This document shows, one piece after another, positions 23,014-33,425 of a DNA stretch of 64,000 bases. Positions within the stretch are counted from its first letter, which is position 1. Every line of letters begins with the position of its first letter. The stretch covers positions 1-64,000 of the forward strand of contig JAQZDE010000089.1 in assembly GCA_037576195.1 (NCBI GenBank), written 5' to 3'. The position numbers and the translations under genes are program-made. Under the pieces are notes generated by a model. It made no database searches. It was given only the letters and a program-made list of their open reading frames with translations, and was not told the DNA's origin. This DNA comes from Phytoseiulus persimilis (Eukaryota > Arthropoda > Arachnida > Mesostigmata > Phytoseiidae).

Positions 23014-26000
23014 ATGTTTCGGCGGCTATCCCGGACGCTGTTGACAACGATTGCTCGGCAGCAAGTCCGGAGTAAAAGTACTGCGCCTCCCCCTGAACCT
23101 TACTTTCGAAAGTTTGTCCCTCGACGAGCTTGTCTCTACGTTCCTGGAGCGACATCGCCAAGATTGAGAAAGTTCGAAATCTCGATGTCGACGCTCTCAT
23201 TCTTGACTGCGAAGACGGGGTGGCAGCCACCGCAAAGGTAAGAGGGATCACAGCCATGAGCAAGAGCAGCACACATGATCCGTTTGACGCGACCTTCGCC
23301 GCCTGACAGTACGCAAAAAATCACTTTCTCTCGTTTTTGTTCCTCGTTTTTAGACGATTGTCGTTTTGTTCGTTTCGCGTCAGCTATCGCATTTCATGTG
23401 TCTTCGATGGCGTTTCGAGATGTTGTTCATTCTATATTGACTTTCTCTCTGCGCCGAGAAAGCCACTCCTGAGACTGCGGTTCCCCGCGGCTCGATTTTG
23501 TCTCGTTCGGGGCCTTCATAATGACTCCACGCATTCTACAGCCTCGTGAATGGGCCGATGGGAGCGCCTGTACATGATCATCCGAAGACCCCGAATTTCG
23601 CACCCCTCCCAAGGGATTGCCTCCTTCCCTGGGCCTGATACCCCTTCAGATCCCCAGAGGTCGTGTCCTGAATCTTGTGTTCTCTGTCTCCTTATTCGAT
23701 AAATTTCGGTAGAACGCATCTTGCTCCGCTCTCTGGTGCTTGCCTCCTCAGGAGATTGACGTGCTGTCCCTCGGTCTCCCAATCTCAATACTCATTCGAT
23801 GGCAAGTTTTATTGAGCTGACGAGTCCTGATCGGCCAGTCGACTTTGGGAGACTGGAAGGCGCAGGAAGAATGGCTAATATGATTGAGTTATAATACGGT
23901 GATACAGGTCCAAGTCTTTGCGCAGAAAACTTGAATCGACTCTGAGCATATCCGGGGCGTACGTCGCTCACAAAGTTCTCACAAGCTCCTCATGTTTTCC
24001 AGGAGAAGGCACGGAACACGATCAAACAGACATTGGATGAAATGGAGTTCGGTCGGGCGGATGTCGGAGTTCGGATAAACAGCGTCGACTCGGGCCTGGC
24101 TGAGGTGGACTTCGACCATATTTTCGATTCAAGGAAGTTGCCGACCACGGTCTACCTGCCCAAAGTCGAAAGTACTGAACATGTCACTTGGGTGAGTTGG
24201 GGTGTCGCAACTTATGAGCGGTAGAATGTAATTTTGAACAAGGCTTGATTGACCGCCAGGTGTGTTGGCTGCTAACATTTGGAATATTTCAAGACGCGCA
24301 TACAAAGGAGGAGCCTCAATGGTTAACCGATCGTAACCATTCTACATTCCAGCTGGTTGATCATGTCAATAAACGACTCCTGGAGACGGAGGAAGATTCA
24401 CGAAAATGTTTGAATCTCGTTCTCTACATTGAAACAGCGATCGGCTTGATAAATTTGAAGGAAATTCTACAACATGCAGCGGAGTTATCGGAGATGAGCC
24501 GCGCTGTAATTGACGCTGTCGTCTTCGGTTCCGACGACTTCACGGCTAGCATTGGTGAGTCGATCAGTTTTTTGTATCGTATCCAATCAAAGTGAATCTG
24601 ATGCTTCGAAGCCTTCTCGGCATGGACTCGGGCGGTGGGGGGTCGCAAAATCTGTCGGAATCAGACGCAGGAGCATTCATTCTCTAGCTTCGATATTTAA
24701 CAATTCGATTCGGGCTTGCTAGTCATGTGACCACTGACAACCTGGCTTGTGGCAGCGCAGAACAGGGAGAGGACTTCTTCCGGACTTGTTGGGGAGGAAA
24801 TCAACTCGAAACTCACATCGTCAGAGTGTTGAAGCACATACGCATTTTCTCCCTGAGAACGAATTGGCGCCTCATGGTTTCCGAGGATCAATGGCCGCGC
24901 GGTCGCCATGGCAGCCTCGCGGAGGAACCTATTCGAGTCATCCGCTGATGAAGCAAGCGTGCGGGTTGATTCAATGAGGGGGGGGGGGCGGGCTTGGAAT
25001 TCATCCCACGATAAGCCATTATCAAGAATAGATGGTGTTTAAAAGCCTCGAATCCGATAAGAGATGGCGTCGCCAGCTTAGCTCAGGGGTTAGAGCACTG
25101 GTCTTGTAAACCAGGGGTCGGGAGTTCAATTCTCCCAGTTGGCTGATCTTTTTCGTATACGTTACGAGCGGTTTTTTCGCATGCAAAGTCAGATCCTTGT
25201 CTACGATGTTTTGAAGACTCCCCTGCTTTGCTTCTCCGGAGAGCGGGAACGACGCTAGTGAGCTGCATGCTTTCCAACCCATGGGCGGAGATTTTGCGTG
25301 CGAGAGCGACTCTAAGGCCGAGACCTATTACTGTGCAGGAGCCCAGCGAACCAAGGATGCTCAGGAAGTTTTAGTGGCCAGACAACAGATAGTCCTGATG
25401 TGTAAGGCGTTCAAGGTTCAACCGATCGATATGGTCTACATTGACTACAGAGGTGAGATCCGGGGGAGGCGCCACTGATGAGGGGAAAAAATCCGGTCGA
25501 TACTCATTGAAACCCATCTGAGCCCATTTTCTGAATGATGGAGAACGTTTTGCAGACTCTGAGGGACTCCGCAAACAAGCCCTGGAGGGTGTGAAACTGG
25601 GTTTTACTGGCAAGCAGGTAATCCACCCTTCGCAGGTTCCGATCGTTCAAGAAGCGTTTTCGCCGCGAAGGGAGAAAATTGAATGGGCGAAAGACCTCAT
25701 CAAAGAGTTCAAGACCCACGTTGAGAGCGGAAAAGGCGCCTTCAACTTCAGGTTAGTCGAACGAAGTTTAACCTTCTGTTGCATTCACCACGGTGCTCAT
25801 ACCTCCGAATGGCTTCTTCCGGAAAGGCACACTTTAGCTTCAGTGAATTCTGCATGCTTTTGCCCGAGATGCGATCGACCTTCGGCTGCAAGCCACACAA
25901 AAACAAACACGACTAGGTCGTTGACAGAAATCAGGGCTCCATCGAAATCCTCGCATTCCTTCCAGAGGATCGATGATCGACATGCCAACTGTACTTCAAG

Positions 26001-26101
26001 CGAAGAACATCCTCGAGTTCGACTATGTGATCCGTGGTGAAGAGCTTCCTGATAAGTATAAAGTCGATCCCATTAGAGAAGATGTGGTCAAGGACAATTA
26101 A
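23014..26101 (+). CDS. CLYBL: Citramalyl-CoA lyase, mitochondrial (CLYBL), with an apparent one-base frameshift
   Basis: Six exons: 23014-23237, 24003-24191, 24353-24554, 25339-25452, 25556-25751 and 25966-26101, about 353 aa. It cleaves citramalyl-CoA to pyruvate and acetyl-CoA and belongs to the HpcH/CitE TIM-barrel family. The N-terminus MFRRLSRTLLTTIARQQVRS is a mitochondrial presequence. Motifs follow in family order: RRACLYVPG, LDVDALILDCEDGVAA, RINSVDSGLAEVD, LPKVES, YIETAIGLINLKE, DAVVFGSDDFTASIG, PIDMVYIDYR, LGFTGKQVIHPSQV and GSMIDMPTVLQA. The last has the conserved C-terminal Asp. At 23143-23150 the frame shifts: the family VPGSD reads GTTCCTGGAGCGAC, one base short of VPG-S-D. The rest is intact, so a consensus error is likelier than a pseudogene. 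Intron 3 carries a tRNA-Thr gene. Confidence 0.93.
24978..24988 (+). repeat. Poly-G tract (11 G) followed by CGGG
   Basis: A run of 11 G lies in intron 3 of CLYBL, preceded by CAATGA and followed by CGGGCTTGG. It is one of five long G runs in the window, all on the plus strand. Confidence 0.9.
25072..25144 (+). tRNA. tRNA-Thr (anticodon TGT), nested in a CLYBL intron
   Basis: A 73-nt cloverleaf. The acceptor stem GCCAGCT pairs with AGTTGGC (one G-T), with discriminator T. The A-box is TAGCTCAGGGGTTAGAG. The anticodon stem-loop CTGGTCTTGTAAACCAG has a TGT anticodon. The T-arm/B-box is GGGAGTTCAATTCTCCC. There is no intron in the tRNA and no encoded CCA, as expected in a eukaryote. It lies in the same orientation as CLYBL inside its 24555-25338 intron, so Pol III and Pol II transcription overlap. 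Confidence 0.96.
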
Positions 26102-26184
26102 GAGAGGATATGAAGCTTCAGAGGATGAGAAGGACTTGTATAAAATAGTTTATTCTTAGGTAATTCAATAACTTCCCGGATGCC

Positions 26185-26190
26185 AATAAA
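26185..26190 (+). terminator. Poly(A) signal of CLYBL
   Basis: AATAAA begins 84 bp past the CLYBL stop codon at 26099-26101. Confidence 0.75.
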
Positions 26191-26337
26191 AACCGTGAGC
26201 GAAGCGTGTTGTCATTTCTGATTCATTCGTGTATGCACGCTATAGTGGTGAGTGGTAAGATATCAGCTCTCGATTGTGTTAGACCTTGTAGGATGATCGT
26301 CCAATCGACCGTGATGATTTCCTGAAGGTAAAAAATA

Positions 26338-26409
26338 TTCCGACACCGGGAATCGAACCCGGGCCTCGCGGGTGAGAGCCGCGTATCCTAACCACTAGAC
26401 CATGCCGGA
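26338..26409 (-). tRNA. tRNA-Glu (anticodon CTC)
   Basis: A 72-nt minus-strand cloverleaf. The 5' end is TCCGGCA and the 3' end TGTCGGA plus discriminator A, pairing over seven bases with one wobble. The A-box region is TGGTCTAGTGGTTAGGATA. The anticodon loop in CGGCTCTCACCCG gives CTC. The B-box is GGTTCGATTCC. This matches the canonical eukaryotic tRNA-Glu. It is about 150 bp past the CLYBL poly(A) signal. Confidence 0.97.
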
Positions 26410-26739
26410 GTCTGTACGAAGAGTGTAGCGACTCAACCGGTATTGTACACATCTCCCGAACGCGCTATTTCAGGGGGACTCTGATCGATTCAACTAGGAA
26501 GTGCGCTCGAGAAAATGCACGAGTGGCTCCCAAATCCTCCACATGGTAAACTGAGCTCCCGACCTACAGGGAACACCCTCGCCACCCGCCCTCTCTCCGC
26601 CACTCCAGCGCGCTTCATCGAACGCTTGTGCGGCAGAAAAGCGACGCAATGGCGCAAGATTCCCCGTTCAGGCGGAGCAGACATCAAGCCTGGCTGTGAC
26701 GAACGAGAGATGTCGAAAATAGGGAGTCAAAAATAATGT

Positions 26740-26811
26740 TAGCAGAACGTGGTTTCGATCCACGGACCTCTGGGTTATGGGCCCAGCACGCTTCCACTGC
26801 GCCACTCTGCT
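26740..26811 (-). tRNA. Initiator tRNA-Met (anticodon CAT)
   Basis: A 72-nt minus-strand cloverleaf. The acceptor stem AGCAGAG pairs with TTCTGCT, with discriminator A. The A1-T72 pair, the anticodon stem with three G-C pairs (GGGCCCATAACCC) and the T-loop with A at position 54 (ATCGAAA) are hallmarks of eukaryotic initiator tRNA. The D-arm reads TGGCGCAGTGGAAGCG. Confidence 0.95.
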
Positions 26812-26979
26812 ACGAAGATACCAAGCGCGAAAATTTCAATTCGGCTGTTCGGCTGCTGGCAGAGCATCATGAGCTTCGCGTTGAAGACAGATTCTCGAGC
26901 TGCGATCGCTCGTCGGACTCCTCGTGGTCGTCGGATAATCAGGAAGGACTGCGCCGTTGAGAAACGACGATCGTTGGTC

Positions 26980-26985
26980 TTTATT
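26980..26985 (-). terminator. Poly(A) signal of LSM10
   Basis: TTTATT on plus (AATAAA on minus) lies about 175 bp past the LSM10 stop codon at 27159-27161. Confidence 0.6.
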
Positions 26986-27158
26986 CATTCGAATGAACGC
27001 TCACGCCCGAATCACGGTGGCGAGATTGAGGAACGATGCTTCTCTGGGGCGTTCTCATTCATGACATCCTTACACTATAGTTGTGTGGATATAAGATATC
27101 TCGGTCTCATCTCGTTCGGAAAAAACTCTCTTAACGGTCAGCAGCCCATGAAAGCCAT

Positions 27159-27428
27159 TCACTCCTTGCGGATACCAGCAGCTTTCTGACGCAAGAACTG
27201 CTCTCGCTTCCGTCTCGTGATGAGGACTGTCAAATCAGTGGTTCCTTGTTTGGCGGTGTGTACTCCCCGAGCTCGTTGAACTCGTTCCTCCAACGTCTTC
27301 ATGATGTTCACGTCTGGGGGTATGTGAACATAACGAACATTACGCGCCCGAATGTAGAAAACGAGAATACCCTGGACGATCCGTTTGGGAGTGTTACGGT
27401 GGCATCAGACATCTGGATGTTCATTCGC
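27159..27428 (-). CDS. LSM10: LSM10, U7 snRNP Sm-like protein (C-terminal exon, frame interrupted)
   Basis: The exon starts after a TTTCAG acceptor. The first part reads RMNIQMSDATVTLPNGSS (Sm1 end, MN motif). The second reads FYIRARNVRYVHIPPDVNIM, an almost exact LSM10 Sm2 motif, followed by KTLEERVQ and a basic tail ending GIRKE. LSM10 with LSM11 replaces SmD1/D2 in the U7 snRNP that cuts histone pre-mRNA 3' ends in the nucleus. The two parts are in different frames. One added T in the TTTT run at about 27359-27362 would join them, which points to a homopolymer undercall. The N-terminal Sm1 exon was not identified; it should lie between here and about 28.2 kb, where the tRNA-Ser gene also sits. 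Confidence 0.8.
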
Positions 27429-27847
27429 CTGAAATCAGAGCAATACTGTTTTCATATGTGAAGTTACCTGCAGACGATCAGATGAGACGAACGATTACCA
27501 AGACCCGGTTGACCCACAACAGTCGAGAAAGACCTTCTACCTCCGACCCGAGCGTCGCAGGCTTGGTGCTTGCTCCGAAATGCTTCCTGGGGATTTTTTG
27601 GGGGTCCGGCGAAATCCGGGGAAGGCCAAGTTTCTCGCAAACATGCGGCTTCCACTAACTTTGTGTGACTGATCCGAGTGTAAATGCTTCGATTTCTTTC
27701 TCTCTCCGAGCGAGGCTCCTTAGCGGTCCATCAAGACCTGAACTCATAAGATTACGCTCGCTGGACCCAGCGTTCAGTGACCAGGAGTGCAACTTGGGAA
27801 AAATTCCAACTAGCGCCCGAATAGAGGAGTCGCGTTGAAAAAATTTA

Positions 27848-27929
27848 CGACGAAGATGGGATTCGAACCCACGCGGGCAGAACCCATTGGATTAGCAGTC
27901 CAACGCCTTAACCACTCGGCCACCTCGTC
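27848..27929 (-). tRNA. tRNA-Ser (anticodon GCT)
   Basis: An 82-nt class II cloverleaf on the minus strand. The acceptor stem GACGAGG pairs with CTTCGTC (one G-T), with discriminator G as expected for serine. The A-box is TGGCCGAGTGGTTAAGG. The anticodon region TTGGACTGCTAATCCAA gives GCT. A long variable arm (TGGGTTCTGCCCGCG) is followed by the B-box GGTTCGAATCC. It is upstream of, and in the same direction as, LSM10. Confidence 0.96.
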
Positions 27930-30293
27930 GCACTTCAAACGACCGACACGCTGGGCTCGATTCCCGTCCATTCGGTTGGAACGCTCGAAACCGTTCAGTA
28001 GGATCGTGAGCGAGAACCGCATCATCGCCAGTTGGATTCGAACATCTGGTAGCAGGACCTGATCCATTTGTCTGGGTTGGACAATTTTCCCGCACAGGGG
28101 GCATAAAATACACATGAATTCGGAATGAATCGGAAGATTCTGATCGATAGAGCCAGTGAGTTCAGGCATTACTCAATTAGCACCTCCCATCCATCTACTG
28201 CTTTATCGATGCAAGAGAGTCATTGGCCCGAAATTCCTATATCTTGTGACAGCCATTACCCATCAGCTCATCCAGCTTACAAACAAGACGGTTCCTCTCT
28301 CTTTCTTAGTTCGCCTAATCAACTCATCTGGTGGCGGCAAGGGATCTGCCTTATAGTCAGGAAAACTGAGTTTCGTGCGACACTCGGCTGACCGTTGGAT
28401 GGCAAGAGGGAATTTCTTCACTTGTCGAGACCACACAACCCAGCGCGCCAGCTCGAGATGAGTTGGAAGTCGTAACATGCAATTCGAAACAACCGCCGTC
28501 GCGAGTCTCATATCTAAAACACGCTCGGCTCGGTGTCTTCTGGAGGAGAGAGAGGACGCAAGTGTTCGACACTACGGCCTCTCAGTCTCTCAATATTCGA
28601 CCATGTCACACGCTCGTCAACTCACCCGTCCACGATTTCAATCGTGCCAACTAGCTCAGTTTCGTTCCGCAAGTCCACGATCGTCTCTCTGCCCTCGAGA
28701 GCCTGTACCAACATAGCAAAGATTTGATGGCCGTAGCTTTGTCTCTCGAACTTTGCAGTAAACTCGGCATGTTGATTTTAACGAAACGCGCGCTCGGCTG
28801 CCAATCATATGGTGAGCAGCCAGCCAACGTCAGAGAAGCGAATGCGCCTTTGCAGCGGCTAACGGGCGCACCGGGCACCCGCGCGAATTCGAAATGTTTT
28901 ATCCCGCCTCAGTAACTCTTCAGTGATCAACGGCGATGTACGTTAGAATAGACTCCGTGAGAAGCGATCCGAGCCCTGAACACTTCCAGTGGCGTAATCA
29001 CGAATTGCGGATGGAGGGGGGGGGGGCGGATCCGGTCAAGTATTCAGCCTGATGATTTGATGGGTGTCTATTGAGGGCGAAAAAAGCGGAAGGAGATCAC
29101 CAATTGAAAATTCGGTGGAATCACGTCCCGGAATCAGAAATCTCATGAGTTAGAATGACTTAGAAATCGCCTCGGATACGAAGTTCGGAAGTTCGACGGG
29201 AACTCATGGGACAGGGGACCGCCCGATCGCTCCCCCCAACGAGTCTCGCGGCATCATATCGAGGCTGTGCAGCTCATCGTCACGATTCTCGAACCGGTCA
29301 AATTACAGAGGGGAAGAAGAGGGGGAGGGAGAGGGAGTAGGAGCGGAGTGGGCCATGTCCTTTGTTCGTGACCCGCCCTACAATATCTATCCTCCGTTAT
29401 TGCCCTAGTTTTCGGTTCAGGAGCGTCGAGTCTAATTATAAGACAAGTCATGGATGCCACGGAAAGTTTGACTGCGATCGAGAGAGCTCGTCATTGCTTG
29501 AAATTTTTCGACGTAGGCTTACGTCCTACCAGTGAGGGCTGGCGTGTTTCACCGAAAGCTGGCCGAACAAAACTGAATCCTCCCAGATTTGTGCTCTGCA
29601 GCACAGGCGAAACTGCCGTCGAAAAGCACACATGATATTGTTCGTTATGGGGGTCGAAGTGGAAAGTAAGCCTACGGAATCGCTAGTTCAACTACTGAAC
29701 TTGATCTCGATTTTTTTGTTGTAAGAAAATGAGGTTTGTGATAAAATGGTGGGAGGCCCATAAAAAACTGTAGTGAGGAGTCGCTCCAGGCTGACCTCCT
29801 GATAGGATTGAAGTTCTGAGAGGGGGAAGAGGTGGGGAATCTTATCAGCTGAATGCGGGAATGTCGGAAAAGCTCCAAAGAGGGCGATCTCTTCGAGCAG
29901 GACCTGGTGGAGATTCTGCGAGGGGGAGTCTATCTACCGAGCTGAGACGATTCCCGGGCCGGACCGTCACAACCCGAGCCTTCCCGATATTTACTTCGAG
30001 CGTGTTGCTTTCAGCTCATTCTGCAGCCTTGGGGGACCTTTAGGCATGGCGCACGCGACTCGAGTCGTTCTAAAACGTAGCGCTTAGCAAATGACAGAAG
30101 AGAGGATCAGAGAAAGACCGATCGGAGAATTTCGCGGAAATTCCACCCGCGTTAGAAAGCTTCCTTCGTCCTCCGCCATTCGACTCCACTTTCCTGATTC
30201 GCATGGAATTTCGTAAAGTCATTGGCGTTCGAAGTGAACGGTGGTATTGGAGGGTGGCTATTTTCTTCGAGCCCCAGTGTAATATGCATGATT
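27930..30293. other. Gene-poor spacer downstream of the tRNA cluster
   Basis: Short frames are open on both strands but none has family features. The stretch includes an 11-G tract at 29016-29026 (preceded by GGA, followed by CGGATCC) and a GA/GGGA-rich purine block at about 29309-29345. I see no further tRNA. Confidence 0.5.
29016..29026 (+). repeat. Poly-G tract (11 G) followed by CGGAT
   Basis: Context is GGATGGA, then 11 G, then CGGATCCGG. Its flanks resemble the 15-G tract at 55844, which is also preceded by GGA and followed by CGGAT. Confidence 0.9.
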
Positions 30294-31246
30294 AGAGACG
30301 CCATATGACCCGACATGTCCTTGTCCGTCCGGTTAGTTCGGTTTCCAGGATTTAAGGGTAAAATGTACGGTTCCTGGGATTCTAGGAGAAAAGGTCCGAA
30401 GTTCGGTATTCAACGAAGATAATTTTCCATTGTTGAGAAATCAAGGGAAGCCCAGTTCGATCCCAAGCCCTTTCGGTAGAAATGTCCAGCTCTAGGGAGC
30501 ATTTACCGTATGAGAGTGCATCACGCCCGTAGACGGTTGAACGCTGTCCTCGCAGACCGCCGTTTTTTCGGCTAGCGGACCTACACTGATCAGAAAGTTG
30601 CCCGCGCGAACCAACGCACGAGCTTAGCGAGCATTCTCATGTTGCGGACTGGAAACGTGAGTTTCCCAAGCGGAGACGTATTTGCAGCGGAAAAAAAAAA
30701 AAAACAGGAAAATACGCTCCTCCATGTTCGAATGAAATTATTTCGGGAAATACTCCGAGCGAAGGCCCGCCAGATACTCGAACTTGGAGAAGATCTCGAT
30801 CGAAGAACTGGTGCTCGAATGAACAGATGTTGGATATAATTGAACACAGAGTGAAATTCACTCTGACTTCTTATCCTAGTGTAAGGAGCATGCAATGAGC
30901 GTGTCTGGAGTCAAATGTCGAGTACGTGCGCTGGTACCAAGAAACATGTCGCGTTCGCGTTACCGAACGCCACAGTGTCAGTGTTGCGCAAGTTGTGGCA
31001 GGTCGAGTGGGCCGACCGCAGCGTGCAGTCCTTCGAAATTGCGAGCTAATAAAGGTCGCTTATGAAGGTCCTTATTACTAGGGCTCTGAGTGCCTTTCCG
31101 TACTTGAGACACAGCAATGCTGCATGGAATGAGGGGAACATATCGAGGCTTGGAATGTCTGGGTTGATGTCCGGTTTCGGCACTGATGTCCTGTTCGGAC
31201 CATGTCCGGTTTTCATGAAAAAAATGTCCGGTCATATGGCGTCTCT
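30294..31246. mobile_element. Candidate non-autonomous DNA transposon with terminal inverted repeats
   Basis: The left end AGAGACGCCATATGACCCGA (30294 onward, 23 bp to ...CAT) and the right end at 31224-31246 are inverted copies with one mismatch. The right end carries directly repeated subterminal motifs TGTCCGGTTT, TGTCCTGTTC, TGTCCGGTTT and TGTCCGGTCA spaced about 15-22 bp (31168-31233). The left end has matching CGACATGTCC and GTCCGTCCGG in the mirrored position, plus a GGTTTCCAGGATT/GGTTCCTGGGATT pair. There is no transposase frame inside the 950 bp. Flanking target duplication is not clear; weak similarity continues a few bases outside both ends. Such terminal plus subterminal repeats are typical of hAT- or P-type elements, but the superfamily is not assigned. 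Confidence 0.6.
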
Positions 31247-33425
31247 ACGCATAATTTATGAGCCGAGGGCGAGAGCACGCCGTAGTATACACTACCATAG
31301 CTCCCCTATCTCCGGTATAAATTTTGAGCCGCTGCTGACGTGATAAGATGCCTGGCAGCCGGGCCCTGGTCGTCGATAGACAGCTTTGGGAATGCATCCA
31401 CTATCCTCGGTACGAAGTTCTGCAAATAGATCAGTCTCCTCAGCGCGCCATCCAAGCTTTGCGGGCTCGACCGACTTTTCTGAGGAAATTTCCCTCGCGA
31501 GTCACTCCGAGGAGTTTTTGAGGTTGGATGCCACAGACAAGAGATCTGTCAGAATCACTCAGAAACCAATCATTACGAGACATCTCATGTTAGGTATCTC
31601 ATATGATGACAAATGCTTCTTTCGAACAGGCGTCTTTGATCGCGGATCGCGACTGCTGCAGGAAACATATATTCTTCATGACCTCATAAAGGGGAACAAT
31701 TGAGGAAGCAGGCTTTCAATCGGATGTGCGTCTACACCGCCAGGTATATGCTTTCAACTCGATGATGTTAGCCCTGTTTCTTCTCGATAAGTTTTCCCCT
31801 CGGAGAGATACCCCCTCCCTCGGAGGAGGTAATTGTTCCGAACACATCCTCTGGCACTGCTCCGGGCCGAAGCGCAATTCTGAGAAGAGATCATCTGTGA
31901 TCGCCACGAACGAAGTTGATCCTGGGGCATGTGATCCACTGTAGCAGCTAGCAGCCCCTTGGTAGGAGGCTCGAAGAAATATGGCTGCAAGAGGAAAGTC
32001 CAATCTCACCTTATCGTCAAGAGCAGAAGCTTCTGGCAGAGGAAAGTTTCCCAGAACCTCCTTGGGATGGGCGGAGTCATGGCCTCCGGAAACCAGTTCC
32101 TTCCCTGCATTAGTGCAAATAATCAGCATAGTGCTCCCAGCAGAGAGAGAGAGATAGTGAAGTTTCCCCAAGATTGTCTGACAGAGTATCAGGGTTATTC
32201 GTGCGGAGCGTCATCTCGATATCACGAATGGTCTGTCAATCATTTCTATCAGGAGTTCGGAGCTTCCAGGGGGGGGGGGGGGGGGCGTGGTTGGAGGAAC
32301 TCTCCGTCGATATACATGCACACTTATGCAGAAATCTACTCATGTCACCCGGGCCGTCACCCACACGAATATATTTTTCTCATGGCTCCTCTGCCTTCTC
32401 CTCTTTGTCATTTCCTTACCTTCGCGCCCTCGCCCATGCGAATTCCGCGGTGTCCCCTTGATAGGGTGTTCCACACAGCAAATAACACTATGAAGTCAGG
32501 AGTCTGGTCCCCGCCCTGGCTCCGCCACTTTAGAAGAGTTCACAAGATCGGTTATGCTGGAAAAAAGTCGGATCGGTGGCCGGTTCGCGCTCATCCACTC
32601 GGCACAGACCATCGTCATCATTGTTTTCATCCCAGCGTTGACAGACCCCGTTTTTTTCGATTCGGAAATCCCGTCCTTTTTGAACAGAGTTCCTGGACGG
32701 CTATCCTGAACTTCCGTACCCCTTGTAGAAGAACGACCCTTTCCCTTTCCGAAAAACTTGAAACACAAGCGTAGATGGACGACGGCCAACCCTTCCCTCT
32801 CTGGGATCTACCTCAAGAAAGCCAGCAGTGTCCTGTCTGTTCGAAAGCCCTGAGATAACGGACACAATCCACGGCACGGCGGAGTGTGTGACACGTTTTC
32901 CGCGTTGGCAGCGGCCGATATTCTGTTCTTGTCGGGATGACGTTCGTAACACTCTGTGCTGAACATCGAAGGAGCTGAGCAGCCGAAGGCCTTTCGATAG
33001 TTTCCGAATTTAGCGATTTCTCAGAGATAAGCGCAGCTTTTAACGAAACTGACAGCGCTGGCTAGAGTCAGGTGATCCTCTGTCATCGAGGGAAGGAGAG
33101 TGATGCCTCAAGAGTGAAGAGCATTCCGTGAAGCTTCACGACGAGCTGTATTCGATTCTTCTGTGCCGAGGTTCCATGCATCGGAGGGAATTCCCGAAAA
33201 ATATCACAGACTATGCGCTACCTGCGGATGCCGTGTCCCTCACACGAATGAGATGTTGTGCGACACCTTCTGCAGAAGTTTCTGACGCAATCAAAAGGTC
33301 CAAACGGGGCCGGCAATCGTTGGAGAGGAGCAGTCGAATCACCAGGAAGTTTCTGTTTCTGATCGAGTTTCGCTGATGGCGCGGTGAGACCAAGTTTCTG
33401 GACGAGTCAGCACAAAGCATAATAC
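31247..33425. other. Spacer upstream of TMEM243, no supported gene
   Basis: A 57-codon plus frame begins at 31348 (MPGSRALVVDRQLWECIHYP) with codon-like character but no recognised family. A 151-codon minus frame at 31716-32171 and a 271-codon plus frame at 31959-32774 also stay open, the latter crossing a 17-G tract. I treat them as chance frames. The right end should hold the TMEM243 promoter. Confidence 0.45.
32269..32285 (+). repeat. Poly-G tract (17 G) followed by CGTGG
   Basis: The longest G run in the window, preceded by GAGCTTCCA and followed by CGTGGTTGG. Confidence 0.9.

Noticed and set aside
28025-28060. TGGATTCGAAC-like sequence reminiscent of a reverse-strand tRNA B-box.
   Set aside because: No pairing T-arm, acceptor stem or anticodon arm around it.
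31959-32774. 271-codon plus-strand frame.
   Set aside because: Runs through a 17-G tract and low-complexity DNA; no domain and no splice signals consistent with a gene.
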